From a bacterium (GTDB lineage Bacteria; SM23-31): a DNA stretch of 53,145 nucleotides. Below the pieces are notes generated by a model that was not told the DNA's origin, did not search any database, and worked only from the letters and a program-made list of their open reading frames with translations. How positions within the stretch are numbered: position 1 is the stretch's first letter; each line of letters starts with the position of its first letter. The position numbers and the translations under genes were made by a program. The stretch covers positions 1 to 53,145 of the forward strand of contig JANQEH010000312.1 in assembly GCA_028278455.1 (NCBI GenBank), written 5' to 3'. Below are positions 41,710 to 50,974 of the stretch, in pieces.

Positions 41710-43704
41710 CTACCCGGATTTTTTAATGAAGATTATAGCGATGTCGTCTGATTGTTCTGCACCGCGTGCAAATATACTTATCTCGTTCAGCAGTTTGTTG
41801 CAGCACTCTTTTGATCCAATATTATTCTGACTCCTCATAAACTCAAGTAGTCTTTCTTCACCGTATTCTTCGCGGTCGCTGTTCATTGCCTCCGTGATCC
41901 CGTCAGTATAAAGCATCAAATAGTCATTATCCTTCAGTTTGATCTTCTCTTCAACAATAACCTTATCAAAGATCTTTCCGCTGTCAAGCCCAAGACCGAT
42001 CCCCTCAGGTGCTTTATACATAACCGTATGTGATTCACCTGATCCGTATAGTACCGGGTTATGACCTGCTCTTGAATACACAAACTCACCGGTCTTCTTA
42101 TTTAAAATACCGTAAATCATGGTAGCGAATACTTTCCTGTCAACGTTCATGAACAGCCGGGAATTCAACACCTTCAGGATCTCCTTCGGAGATTTGTAGA
42201 AAGTGCTCAAAGAAACAATCATTCCCTTGATCTCTGCCATATAGAACGCTGCCGAGGTTCCCTTTCCAACTACATCGGCAACCACTATGCCGATCTTGTT
42301 CTCATCGATCGGAACAAAATCGAAATAATCTCCGCCCGTTTCTTTCGCAGGTATACACGTTCCATAGATATCATACCCGTCTATTGCCGGATCTCTTTGC
42401 GGCAGAAGCTGTTCCTGCACCTTCTGGGCAATCTCGATCTCTTTCTTATACCTTTCCTGCTCAGTCAGATCGGCATAAAGAAGTGCATTTTCCACGGGTA
42501 GGTAAGTGTGTTTTACAAGGTTAACAATGAACTTCTTCTCTTCGATATTTACTGTATCGTCACCCTTTTCCTTCCCAAGATAGATCACACCCATGCATTT
42601 GGCCTGGCGGATCATAAAAACTACCCAGAAAACACTTTTCTCCTCGAGTTCCTCTACGAAGGGCCTGATCGAAGGAGTTTCGTTCGCAATTATCTTAAGG
42701 CCGTTTAACGAAAAGGAAACTTCTTCTTTCTTGATATGCACATTGAGAGCTTCTCTAAGTGATTCATGGAATTCATCTGTAAACTGAAGTTTGAATTTGT
42801 GCTGGTAAATATCCGAAAATGATCCGTCATCGTTGCTCTTTATATAGAGTGCTCCCCGGGTTATGCTGAACCTCGATTGCAGCCTTCCAAGAAGGGTTAT
42901 AAATATTTTCTCAAGTGTAAATACGGTACCAAGATCTTTCTCGAATTGTTCAAAGAACTCCTTACCCCTGAGCTCGCGAACCATCGTATTGAAAGACCTG
43001 GCAAGTGTACCGATTTCATCCTTGGTTTCTACAAGCATATCCATTTTACCCTGGGGCAGGGTTTCCATGGCATTACTCAATTTCTTCAAAGGACTCGCAA
43101 CAGTATTTGCAAGGAACAGCGATGTTACAAAACCAATCACGAGAAATACGATCACCAGTGAGATTGTCCGTGTTCTCAGCTGTCCGAGACGGTTATTCAG
43201 GTTAATCTTGGAATAACCCATTTGCACAACACCTGTTCTTTCCTCTCCTACCCTAATATCTTCGGAGACATTTCCAAGATCGATCAGTGAACCCTCATCG
43301 ATAGTCCCTGTCATCAGCCGGAGAACGGCATCTCTTTCCAGCGAATCTGTAACTGCGATTCCATCAGGATACTCGACAAGGTCTTCATTTATCACATAGG
43401 CGACAAGGTTGTCATCCGTATCAAATATCGAAATATATACAATGTCATCTATCGCCTTGTAGAGATTATCTATATTTTCCTGGTAATAAATCCAGCTCTC
43501 TTCCCATTCATATGGGCTCATCGATGCTATAGTAGCTGCTATCTGCTGCATCCGCTCATCAAGCTCGAGCTCACGCGCCTCAAAATCACGGTTCATATTA
43601 TAATAGCTGATTGTTCCCATGATCAACACGATCTGGAAAATAACCAGTCCTACTATCTTGGTCCTGAGCTTGAATTGAAAGAGTTTTTTAAATTTCTTAC
43701 CCAC
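41710..43704 (-). CDS. Membrane RsbU-type PP2C phosphatase (sensor-HAMP-GAF-like-SpoIIE)
   Basis: A 664-residue Ser/Thr phosphatase: transmembrane helix (about 17-38), a periplasmic sensor domain of about 130 residues, a second helix (TISLVIVFLVIGFVTSLFLA), HAMP (TVASPLKKLSNAMETLPQGK), a GAF-like domain, then the catalytic SpoIIE domain. Metal-site residues are intact: GGDYFDF, VADVVGKG, YTDGITEAMN, QSDDIAI. It probably dephosphorylates the STAS protein encoded at 48115 in response to an envelope signal. GTG start at 43704, four bases after the next upstream gene's stop. Its end faces the DUF2723 gene tail-to-tail. Confidence 0.92.
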   Translation of the reverse strand: MGKKFKKLFQFKLRTKIVGLVIFQIVLIMGTISYYNMNRDFEARELELDERMQQIAATIASMSPYEWEESWIYYQENIDNLYKAIDDIVYISIFDTDDNLVAYVINEDLVEYPDGIAVTDSLERDAVLRLMTGTIDEGSLIDLGNVSEDIRVGEERTGVVQMGYSKINLNNRLGQLRTRTISLVIVFLVIGFVTSLFLANTVASPLKKLSNAMETLPQGKMDMLVETKDEIGTLARSFNTMVRELRGKEFFEQFEKDLGTVFTLEKIFITLLGRLQSRFSITRGALYIKSNDDGSFSDIYQHKFKLQFTDEFHESLREALNVHIKKEEVSFSLNGLKIIANETPSIRPFVEELEEKSVFWVVFMIRQAKCMGVIYLGKEKGDDTVNIEEKKFIVNLVKHTYLPVENALLYADLTEQERYKKEIEIAQKVQEQLLPQRDPAIDGYDIYGTCIPAKETGGDYFDFVPIDENKIGIVVADVVGKGTSAAFYMAEIKGMIVSLSTFYKSPKEILKVLNSRLFMNVDRKVFATMIYGILNKKTGEFVYSRAGHNPVLYGSGESHTVMYKAPEGIGLGLDSGKIFDKVIVEEKIKLKDNDYLMLYTDGITEAMNSDREEYGEERLLEFMRSQNNIGSKECCNKLLNEISIFARGAEQSDDIAIIFIKKSG

Positions 43705-43708
43705 AATC

Positions 43709-45421
43709 TCACAATTTTTTTATGATTACCATAGTCAGGTCGTCATCCTGGTGTTTTTTCTTAGAGAACTGGATAACTTTATCGGTTATCCTATTTATTA
43801 TCTGTTCCGCAGGTTTGTTCTTATGACGGCGAATTGTCTCAACTATCCTGTCAATACCGAATTCCTCTTCCCGGTTGTTAAATGCTTCAGATACTCCATC
43901 TGTATATAGTACGACTATATCACCTGAACCAAGTTCAATTTTGCCTGCCGTGTAATCTATTTCGGGAACATACCCGAGAAGCGGACCTCCTTTGTTCAGT
44001 TCCTTAAGTTCTCCACTCTTTCTGACAAGAAGAGGAGAATTGTGTCCGGCATTTGTATAATTGAATGTATTTTTCCTTGTGTTCAGTATACCGTAAAAGA
44101 ATGTCGCAAATTTATTTGTCTCGGTTTGTTCATATAAAGATGTATTCAGATAGTTAATTACTTTCTGGGGCATTTCGCTTTTACGCACATGCCCTCTGAA
44201 AGTCGAATACAGAGCTGCCATCAGCATTGCCCCCGGTACACCCTTACCGGACACATCGCCTATTGCTACACCTACAAGATCATTAGAGAGATTTATAAAA
44301 TCATAAAGGTCACCGCCTATTGCCAGACTGGATACATTGCTGGCAGCGAAATCAAAGCCTTCGATTCGCGGCTCACTCTGCGGGAGCAGTGCTTTCTGAA
44401 CCCCCTTTGCGATAGCCATCTCCCTCTTGATTTCTTTTATCTCCAAAGTCTTATAAAAGAGCTTGGAATTCTGCAGAACAACAGCGGCCTGAGCCGCAAA
44501 TGTTTTAAGCAGATCGATATGATGATGATTGAAAAAATGGGTCCTGTTGCTCTCAAGATTTATTGCCCCGAGAACCTTATCTCCATACTTGATCGGAACA
44601 GATAATTCTGATCGGGTTCTGTCCCGGGCAGAGATATATCTTGTATCTTTTCTCACATCATGCACATTGACAATCTTTTTATGTTTTATAGACCATCCGA
44701 TTATACCCTTACCGACTTTCAGGGAAATTTTCTCAAACCTGTCCCTCCGGTAACCTCTCATAGTTTTGTAATTTATTTTCCTCGCCGGCATTTGCACCAG
44801 AAATATTCCGGCTGCATCATAATCGATTACATCATAAAGAGAATCTATGATCGAATCAAGTACCGACTGGAGGTCTTTTAATTCGCTAATCTTTTTTCCT
44901 ATATCCAGGATAACATTCTTTTCCCATACCTCCTGCTTTCTCAACTGCTCAAGAAAAGATATCTCCAACATGTAAGACAGGTCTTTCGAGACTTCCTGGA
45001 ATTCGTCATTGATCCTTTCTATTTTGTCATTATATACGTCAAAAACAATGCCCCCAAGGCAATCTCTTCCCGCCCAGAAGGGAATAATATCGGTAAAACC
45101 ATTGTCCTTCAGGTTATTCAGCAGATCTGATGAAAACCAGTTCCATTTATCGAGTTCGATTCGTTCCGAAATGCCTGAAGTTATATTATAATTCATGTTT
45201 TTCTTCTGTACAGATTCATACTGAAATATCAGTTCTTTCAGAGATGATTTCCTCAAACCCGAATACTTAACCTTTGTATAACAGTCTTCATTATCACATC
45301 TGTAAAACAGGATGACTTTTTTCGATCCGTAATTATGCTTAATCCAGCTGCAGAGTTTATCAACCCTGCCTTTAAAGCTCTTAGTCCTTGAGAATATATC
45401 TAAGTATTCGTTCTTCTGCAT
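43709..45421 (-). CDS. Cytoplasmic RsbU-type PP2C phosphatase with GAF domain
   Basis: A 570-residue soluble protein. The first about 150 residues I cannot assign; then a GAF domain (DLQSVLDSIIDSLYDVIDYD, GKGIIGWSIKHKKIVNVHDV, SELSVPIKYGDKVLGAINLE), a short coiled coil (EIKREMAIAKGVQKALLPQ) and the SpoIIE phosphatase with GGDLYDF, IGDVSGKG, YTDGVSEAFN and DDDLTMV, so it should be active. No membrane segment. One of four phosphatases in this block; its GAF ligand is unknown. Confidence 0.92.
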   Translation of the reverse strand: MQKNEYLDIFSRTKSFKGRVDKLCSWIKHNYGSKKVILFYRCDNEDCYTKVKYSGLRKSSLKELIFQYESVQKKNMNYNITSGISERIELDKWNWFSSDLLNNLKDNGFTDIIPFWAGRDCLGGIVFDVYNDKIERINDEFQEVSKDLSYMLEISFLEQLRKQEVWEKNVILDIGKKISELKDLQSVLDSIIDSLYDVIDYDAAGIFLVQMPARKINYKTMRGYRRDRFEKISLKVGKGIIGWSIKHKKIVNVHDVRKDTRYISARDRTRSELSVPIKYGDKVLGAINLESNRTHFFNHHHIDLLKTFAAQAAVVLQNSKLFYKTLEIKEIKREMAIAKGVQKALLPQSEPRIEGFDFAASNVSSLAIGGDLYDFINLSNDLVGVAIGDVSGKGVPGAMLMAALYSTFRGHVRKSEMPQKVINYLNTSLYEQTETNKFATFFYGILNTRKNTFNYTNAGHNSPLLVRKSGELKELNKGGPLLGYVPEIDYTAGKIELGSGDIVVLYTDGVSEAFNNREEEFGIDRIVETIRRHKNKPAEQIINRITDKVIQFSKKKHQDDDLTMVIIKKL

Positions 45422-45440
45422 TTTCTATATTGGCCGTATT

Positions 45441-47207
45441 TTATTCATCATCCAGTAGTTTCAATATCACGAGCGTCAGGTCATCACTCTGGGGATATCC
45501 GTCCGCGAAATCATATACAGCAGTAATAATTGAGCTTTCTATAATTGAAGCGGGGCTTTTATACTCTTTCTCAATGACTTCCATTAATCTTGTCTCTTCG
45601 AATTCCTCCTCTTCATGATTCAGAGCTTCAGTAACTCCATCAGTATACATTATTACAGTATCACCGGGATTCAGTTTTACCAGGCCCTTTTTGTAAGTAA
45701 GATCAGGAAGCATTCCCAGTATAAGACCTCCCTCATCGAGATATTTCAGACTGCCATCCCGATTAATGACAACCGGGTGATTATGTCCCGCATTGCAGTA
45801 TTCAAGCTCACCCGTTGATTTATCGAATCTTGAATAAAAGAAAGTAATAAATTTATCAGAAGCCGTATTATCGTAGATTATGTCATTAACCTTGGCAGTC
45901 AACACTGCCGAATCCTCAATTTCTCCTGCGAGAGCCCTGATACTTGCCTGCAAATTAGCCATCAATAACGAAGCAGGCACTCCTTTCCCGGACACATCTG
46001 CAATTACTGTAACAAGTATATCATTATCAAGCTTGATGAAATCATAATAATCACCGCCGACATATTTACTAGGTATGTTAACAGCCTCAAGTTCAAGGTT
46101 GTCAAATTCTGGAAACCTTTTTGGAAGAAGATTGTTTTGTATTTCGGTGGCTACAGCAAGTTCTTCTTCCATTTTCTGTTTTTCTACTGTTTCTTTAAAT
46201 AATCTCGCATTCTCAAGGGATATCATAGCCTGGTTCGCAAGCGTGTTCAGAAATTCCCGGTCAAATTCCGAATAGGGACTTTTATTTATCCTGTCTCCCA
46301 GGCAGATAACGCCTTTAGTTTCATCCTGAATCATCATTGGGACCAGCAGGTTGATATTATTCTCGATAAAGCATTCTCTGATCTCATCATCCGTTTCAGC
46401 ATCAACTTCATAAGGGATTCTCAGTTCTTTGAACAATGAATATATATCGGGAACATCCTGCGGACAATCCGGCAGATCTCTTAATCCTTTACTATCTTTA
46501 AGTTCAAATCTGTCCTCGCTCTTCAGATAAATAGCATACTTGTTAATAAGCATCTGACCCATAAGGGCAAATCCAAGCAGTTTCAGTATTTTGGCAGCAT
46601 CCAAAGTTGAATTCAATTCCGTACCAATTTCAAATAAGGTGTTCAGCCCCTGATTTGTCTGGTCAAGTTTTCTGTTGACACTATCAATTTCCTGAAACAT
46701 TACACTGTTCGAAATGGCAGTTGCGGAAATATTTGATAATGACAGCAGGTAATCTATCTCTTTCTCAGAATAATCAAGGCCGGATAATTTCCCCCCAAAT
46801 ACCAGTGCGCCTAAAATCTTATTGCTTGAATTGATCGGGATTATCAGTTTCAGATTCTGCTGTTTCAAAAAATCTATATATGGTTTTGTATTATTTTCGA
46901 CTTCATTTAAAAACAACGGCAAAAAAACCGGATGGTTAGGTATATCTTCAATCTGGAAAGTTTTACCGAAAAATTCATGAGGCAGTCCCTTCAAAGCCTC
47001 GATCGAATAATAATTCGAGCCCTTATCAAGAAGGACGAGCCCTTTATTTATCATCATCCTGCCCATTGGTGTAAGGAGGATGTTGTTAAGTACCGATTGG
47101 AGGTTAAGAGTAGAGCTCAGAAGTTTAGATATTTCAAAAAGGCTTGATAGCTCCATCAACCTTTCATCGATCTCTTTCAATTTTACTTTTTTATCTATAT
47201 CAGTCAA
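45441..47207 (-). CDS. Cytoplasmic RsbU-type PP2C phosphatase with two GAF domains
   Basis: A 588-residue protein with tandem GAF domains. Each begins with the same pattern (ELSSLFEISKLLSSTLNLQS and NTLFEIGTELNSTLDAAKIL) followed by GRMMINKG or GQMLINKY, so the two are internal duplicates. The SpoIIE domain has GGDYYDF, IADVSGKG, YTDGVTEALN and QSDDLTLV intact. Start is a TTG at 47207, 11 bp after the kinase gene's stop, with a weak ribosome-binding site; an ATG 17 codons later would cut into the first GAF domain. Confidence 0.92.
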   Translation of the reverse strand: MTDIDKKVKLKEIDERLMELSSLFEISKLLSSTLNLQSVLNNILLTPMGRMMINKGLVLLDKGSNYYSIEALKGLPHEFFGKTFQIEDIPNHPVFLPLFLNEVENNTKPYIDFLKQQNLKLIIPINSSNKILGALVFGGKLSGLDYSEKEIDYLLSLSNISATAISNSVMFQEIDSVNRKLDQTNQGLNTLFEIGTELNSTLDAAKILKLLGFALMGQMLINKYAIYLKSEDRFELKDSKGLRDLPDCPQDVPDIYSLFKELRIPYEVDAETDDEIRECFIENNINLLVPMMIQDETKGVICLGDRINKSPYSEFDREFLNTLANQAMISLENARLFKETVEKQKMEEELAVATEIQNNLLPKRFPEFDNLELEAVNIPSKYVGGDYYDFIKLDNDILVTVIADVSGKGVPASLLMANLQASIRALAGEIEDSAVLTAKVNDIIYDNTASDKFITFFYSRFDKSTGELEYCNAGHNHPVVINRDGSLKYLDEGGLILGMLPDLTYKKGLVKLNPGDTVIMYTDGVTEALNHEEEEFEETRLMEVIEKEYKSPASIIESSIITAVYDFADGYPQSDDLTLVILKLLDDE

Positions 47208-47218
47208 TTTTATATCTG

Positions 47219-47644
47219 CTATTTGAACTTCGTTAAAGTAACCTGGTTTTTCTTATTAGGATGGATATTAAACTCGACCTGATCCATTAATTCCTTCATC
47301 ATGTGGATGCCTAAACCGCCGACTTCCCTTTTCTCGAGATAGGTTTTGATATCAGGCGTCCCAAGTTCAGTAGGATTAAATCCTTTTCCCTGATCCTGAA
47401 CCCTTACTACAAACTTCTTATCGTCGAATTCGATATTTATATCTATTTTATAATCCGAACCGCTTGGATATGCATGCTTTACAACATTTGAGCAAGCTTC
47501 ATCAACAGCTAATTCTATCTTGTTGATATTATCCTCATCGAATCCGGCTTTCCCAGCAAGATTCGAGACAAAATCCCTGATTTTAACTAGATTAGATGTC
47601 TTGCTGTCGAATTGCAGTTTCTTCTTTATCTTATTTAAAGTCAT
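47219..47644 (-). CDS. RsbW-type anti-sigma/serine kinase (HATPase), copy 1
   Basis: A 141-residue GHKL ATPase of the RsbW/SpoIIAB family: N-box ELAVDEACSNVVKHAYP, G1 VQDQGKGFNP and G2 GGLGIHMMKELMD. Such kinases phosphorylate a STAS partner and otherwise sequester a target, in Bacillus a sigma factor. It is a clear paralogue of the neighbour at 47657-48079, 12 bp away. With one STAS gene and no sigma gene here, the sequestered target is unknown. Confidence 0.93.
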   Translation of the reverse strand: MTLNKIKKKLQFDSKTSNLVKIRDFVSNLAGKAGFDEDNINKIELAVDEACSNVVKHAYPSGSDYKIDINIEFDDKKFVVRVQDQGKGFNPTELGTPDIKTYLEKREVGGLGIHMMKELMDQVEFNIHPNKKNQVTLTKFK

Positions 47645-47656
47645 TATAATGATTCT

Positions 47657-48079
47657 CTATTTTAAATATTTAATTAACCTGACTTCATTCTTCTGATCGG
47701 GATGTATATCGAAGGAAACTTCATCCATAAGTTTTTGCATAAGAAAAATTCCGTATCCGCTTGATTCTCTTTCCCTGATCCTTTTGTCGATACTGTTAGT
47801 CTTAAAAGATTCCGGATCGAATCCTGAACCATGATCCACTATCGAGATAGTTATTCTCTTACTGGATACATTAACCGTTATCCTGACATTCTCCTTCTCA
47901 TTGAAACTGTAAGCATGTTTTATAACGTTAGTACATGCCTCGTCAACAGCGAGTTCAATACTGCCCGCGATTTCACCAGACAGGCCGTTTTTCTCGGCGA
48001 TTTTGAATATAAAATCTCTGATTATCTCAAGATTATCAGTCTGGCTGGGTATTTTCAATGTATATTTTCGAGAGGTCAT
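47657..48079 (-). CDS. RsbW-type anti-sigma/serine kinase (HATPase), copy 2
   Basis: A 140-residue HATPase: ELAVDEACTNVIKHAYSF, VDHGSGFDPES and SSGYGIFLMQKLMDEVSF, and the same C-terminal ending pattern (HPDQKNEVRL) as copy 1, showing a tandem duplication followed by divergence. AGAGGAAAC lies before the ATG at 48079. The STAS gene is 35 bp upstream, the usual RsbV-RsbW order. Confidence 0.93.
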   Translation of the reverse strand: MTSRKYTLKIPSQTDNLEIIRDFIFKIAEKNGLSGEIAGSIELAVDEACTNVIKHAYSFNEKENVRITVNVSSKRITISIVDHGSGFDPESFKTNSIDKRIRERESSGYGIFLMQKLMDEVSFDIHPDQKNEVRLIKYLK

Positions 48080-48114
48080 TTTGTTTCCTCTTTTAAGACT
48101 TAATCCCTTTGTGA

Positions 48115-48465
48115 TTAGGCTTTCTGGTATTTATCAACTGCCTCATTCTCATCCTCATAGATCTCGTAGAGATTGGGAAATCCAAGAAGATCAAAAACCT
48201 TATATACCTTTGATGTCATATTTGAAAGTTTTAGATCTCCGCCTTTTGATCTTATATCTTCTATAAATCCCATAAAAACACCAAGTCCCGCGCTGCTTAT
48301 GTAAGTAAGATCACAGAGATTCACGATGATTTTAAATCTTTCTTCATCGACAAGATTCTGGATCGCTTCTTCGAACTGCGGAGCTGTATGTGCATCAAGA
48401 AAACCTTTCACGTAAAGGCATGAGATATTTTCCTTATCGCGTCTTTCAACTTCAAAACCTGACAT
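48115..48465 (-). CDS. STAS-domain anti-sigma factor antagonist (RsbV/SpoIIAA type)
   Basis: A 116-residue STAS protein. The phosphorylation site lines up exactly with SpoIIAA: LTYISSAGLGVFMGF, Ser58 being the predicted phosphoserine. FLDAHTAPQFEEAIQ and FDLLGFPNLYEIYEDE are the other conserved ends. Unphosphorylated, it should bind an RsbW-type kinase; the PP2C phosphatases around it would reset it. The ATG at 48465 has a perfect AAAGGAGGT site. It is the only STAS gene in a block of four phosphatases and two kinases. Confidence 0.94.
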   Translation of the reverse strand: MSGFEVERRDKENISCLYVKGFLDAHTAPQFEEAIQNLVDEERFKIIVNLCDLTYISSAGLGVFMGFIEDIRSKGGDLKLSNMTSKVYKVFDLLGFPNLYEIYEDENEAVDKYQKA

Positions 48466-48555
48466 TAATACCTCCTTTGAATATGAATTCCTAATAATTA
48501 CTACGAATTTTTATTTAATAAGTTATAACAATCAAACCAGTGTATAAATAATAAA

Positions 48556-50685
48556 TCACTGTTTTTCGGCTTCATTTTCTTTCATCTTTACGACGATCAT
48601 TGTTACGTCATCCAGTTTGCCGCCGCTGCTGAACAGATCGATCTTATTCAGGATCGCATCAATATAAGATCCCTTGCTTTCCCTTTTACATGTATATAAC
48701 AATTCCTGAAGCCTGTTCTCTCCAAATTCTTCATTATTTATATCAAAAACTTCCGTAACACCGTCTGTATATAGATAAAAAACCGAACCGGGTTTAAATT
48801 CTATCGTTTCTTCCTTGATGATATTATTGAAAACATCACCCTTATCCAGGCCTAAACCAAGTCCTGGGGGTTGGAAGAAATTCCATATATCCTCATCAGG
48901 ATCATAATATCCAAGAGGAGAATGACCGGCACGAGAGTATTTCAATTCTCCTTTTTTCAGATCGATCACTGCCGCAATCATTGTAATGAATGATTTCCTG
49001 TCGATATTTCCGTACAGGGTTTCATTCACCTTTATCATCAGATCCCTCGGCGACGGATACAATTTTGCAAGGGACTGAATGAATCCCTTGATCTCTGCCA
49101 TATATAACGCGGCCGAAATGCTTTTCCCTGATACATCAGCAATAAATATCCCCCATTTATTATCATCGAGTTTAATGAAATCGTAATAATCACCGCCGAC
49201 TTCATTTGCAGGGATAGATATTGCCTCCACTTCAATTTCGTCCGAAAGAACCGGGATCTCTTTTGGCAGCAGTTTCAGTTGGATCTCCCTGGCAACATCA
49301 AGCTCCTGCTGTAGTCTCTGCCTTTCCATCCTCTGTTCAAGAAGGGCTATGTTTTCTATAGCAATAACCGTTTGATTTGCGAATGCCTGGATCATCTCCC
49401 GGTCTTCCTCATCAAATCCGAATTCAGACTCCTTCCAGGCGTATATTATCCCGGCAACGTTATTATTCTCTTCTAATAATGGCATAGCCAGAAGCGATCC
49501 GCCGATCAACCTGATCTCATTACCTAAAGCCGGAGTTTTTACCTGAAGCAGCTGGTGGAGCACGAGCGGTTTCTTTGTTTTGATAATCCAATTATTGATA
49601 GTTGAAAATTTATCTCTTTTGATCTTTTCAAGTATCTCCTTGGGGACCTGCGAAAATGCTCCGAGCCTGAAACCATTCTTTCCCGGATCATTCATAAGAA
49701 GCCACGATGAATTCGCTCCGACAACTTCAAGGGTTTTATCCGTTATCATATTCAGGAATTTTTCGGGGTTCATTGAGGTCGAGATAGCATTCGAAACCTG
49801 AAAGAGAGACGTTAACTGGCGTACTTTCCTGTCGAAAATTCCCGCAGTGGGGAGGTGCAGCACCAGGCTTATTATGCCCATCATACAATATATTAGAAAA
49901 AACAACCGGATTATACTGAAGAATACTCCGGAAGAATGAGAGTAAGTTAAAAGTGTTATTTGAAGGTTCTGTCCTGGTAGTTCTTCTACAAGAATCATAA
50001 ATAAAGTTATAAGGATCCCTGTAAAAAGTGTTATAATCTTCTGTTTCTTATTAAGGTAATTCACCCAGGAATTCCTGTAGGAATTCGTAACCATTAAAAA
50101 GATAATGAGGATCCCTACAGCAATAGTAAAATATTCAAACAGATATTCAGGATCAGTAATACCTGTGGAAAAAGGATTGATTTTCGTGATACTGCTCATA
50201 ACCAGGAAAGACAGGATGATTACATATAGAAACCAGAAACTTAACCTTGTTCTTTTTTTCTGATTTATAAGTATCATTCCATATAATTGGATATACAGGA
50301 GTGATGCCAGAAGTAGGGTGCAGTATACAAGGGCTGAAACCGCTATGACATTAATTGGTTCACTCCCTGACTCTATCATTTCATAATAATCTGCGGTAAT
50401 TATATCAGGCATAAATATATTCATTGCCAGCGAGAACAGGATAAAAATCCCGGAGGTCCATCCAATGACCGCCAGCCTTTTTTGCGTTGATAATGTCTGA
50501 AATCTCGGAAGTCCGAAAAGCATTAGGATAATGAGATTAATCCCGAATATAATCAACAGATTACTGACAATTGAGTCAGCAAGGGGAAGGTTGTTTTCAA
50601 GCAGCAGCCGTGATATCGACAATCCGGCAATAATCAGCGCGAAAGATAAGACACCGAGTACAATTATTCTTTTCGGAACTGTCAT
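48556..50685 (-). CDS. Polytopic membrane RsbU-type PP2C phosphatase (7TM-like-GAF-SpoIIE)
   Basis: About 709 residues: seven or eight transmembrane helices (to about residue 280), a GAF domain (GFRLGAFSQVPKEILEKIKR, SLLAMPLLEENNNVAGIIYA, EEDREMIQAFANQTVIAIEN), a coiled coil and a SpoIIE phosphatase with GGDYYDF, IADVSGKS, YTDGVTEVFD and KLDDVTMIV intact. The loop is GKS rather than GKG. The ATG at 50685 has AGGA close by; a TTG at 50715 has no ribosome-binding site. It is the first gene of the partner-switching block as transcribed. Confidence 0.9.
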   Translation of the reverse strand: MTVPKRIIVLGVLSFALIIAGLSISRLLLENNLPLADSIVSNLLIIFGINLIILMLFGLPRFQTLSTQKRLAVIGWTSGIFILFSLAMNIFMPDIITADYYEMIESGSEPINVIAVSALVYCTLLLASLLYIQLYGMILINQKKRTRLSFWFLYVIILSFLVMSSITKINPFSTGITDPEYLFEYFTIAVGILIIFLMVTNSYRNSWVNYLNKKQKIITLFTGILITLFMILVEELPGQNLQITLLTYSHSSGVFFSIIRLFFLIYCMMGIISLVLHLPTAGIFDRKVRQLTSLFQVSNAISTSMNPEKFLNMITDKTLEVVGANSSWLLMNDPGKNGFRLGAFSQVPKEILEKIKRDKFSTINNWIIKTKKPLVLHQLLQVKTPALGNEIRLIGGSLLAMPLLEENNNVAGIIYAWKESEFGFDEEDREMIQAFANQTVIAIENIALLEQRMERQRLQQELDVAREIQLKLLPKEIPVLSDEIEVEAISIPANEVGGDYYDFIKLDDNKWGIFIADVSGKSISAALYMAEIKGFIQSLAKLYPSPRDLMIKVNETLYGNIDRKSFITMIAAVIDLKKGELKYSRAGHSPLGYYDPDEDIWNFFQPPGLGLGLDKGDVFNNIIKEETIEFKPGSVFYLYTDGVTEVFDINNEEFGENRLQELLYTCKRESKGSYIDAILNKIDLFSSGGKLDDVTMIVVKMKENEAEKQ

Positions 50686-50903
50686 TATTCCTGTAAAATA
50701 CCCCTGTTTTTTCAAACTATTTTTTGTACTGAGATCTGCTTCTATTGTTCCGGTCTTTCCTGGAATATCCGTTTAACCAAGAAATGTATTAAAAATTATG
50801 TACATACACAACTTTAATTTTCAATATCAATCCTGACCGGTAAGTAACATAGATTTTAGATTTAAACAGTTGAAAATTAATTATTTATGAACAATACACT
50901 CCT

Positions 50904-50939
50904 AAAATAAAAATCCCCCATGATACAGGGGGATAAAAA
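50904..50939 (-). terminator. Rho-independent terminator after nrdR
   Basis: Arms ATCCCCC (50913-50919) and GGGGGAT (50928-50934) with an eight-base loop; on the minus strand it continues into TTTTTATTTTA. It lies about 36 bp beyond the nrdR stop and ends the rpiB-glyA-nrdR transcript. The rest of 50686-50974 is AT-rich with no gene and should hold the promoter of the phosphatase block. Confidence 0.75.
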
Positions 50940-50974
50940 GTATTGAACAATTCGGATACATCGTGATAATCAAG

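Noticed and set aside
47219..50685. Bacillus-style sigB operon
   Set aside because: RsbV/RsbW/RsbU parts are present, but no sigma factor gene lies in or beside the block; the ECF factor at 37881 has its own zinc anti-sigma factor.
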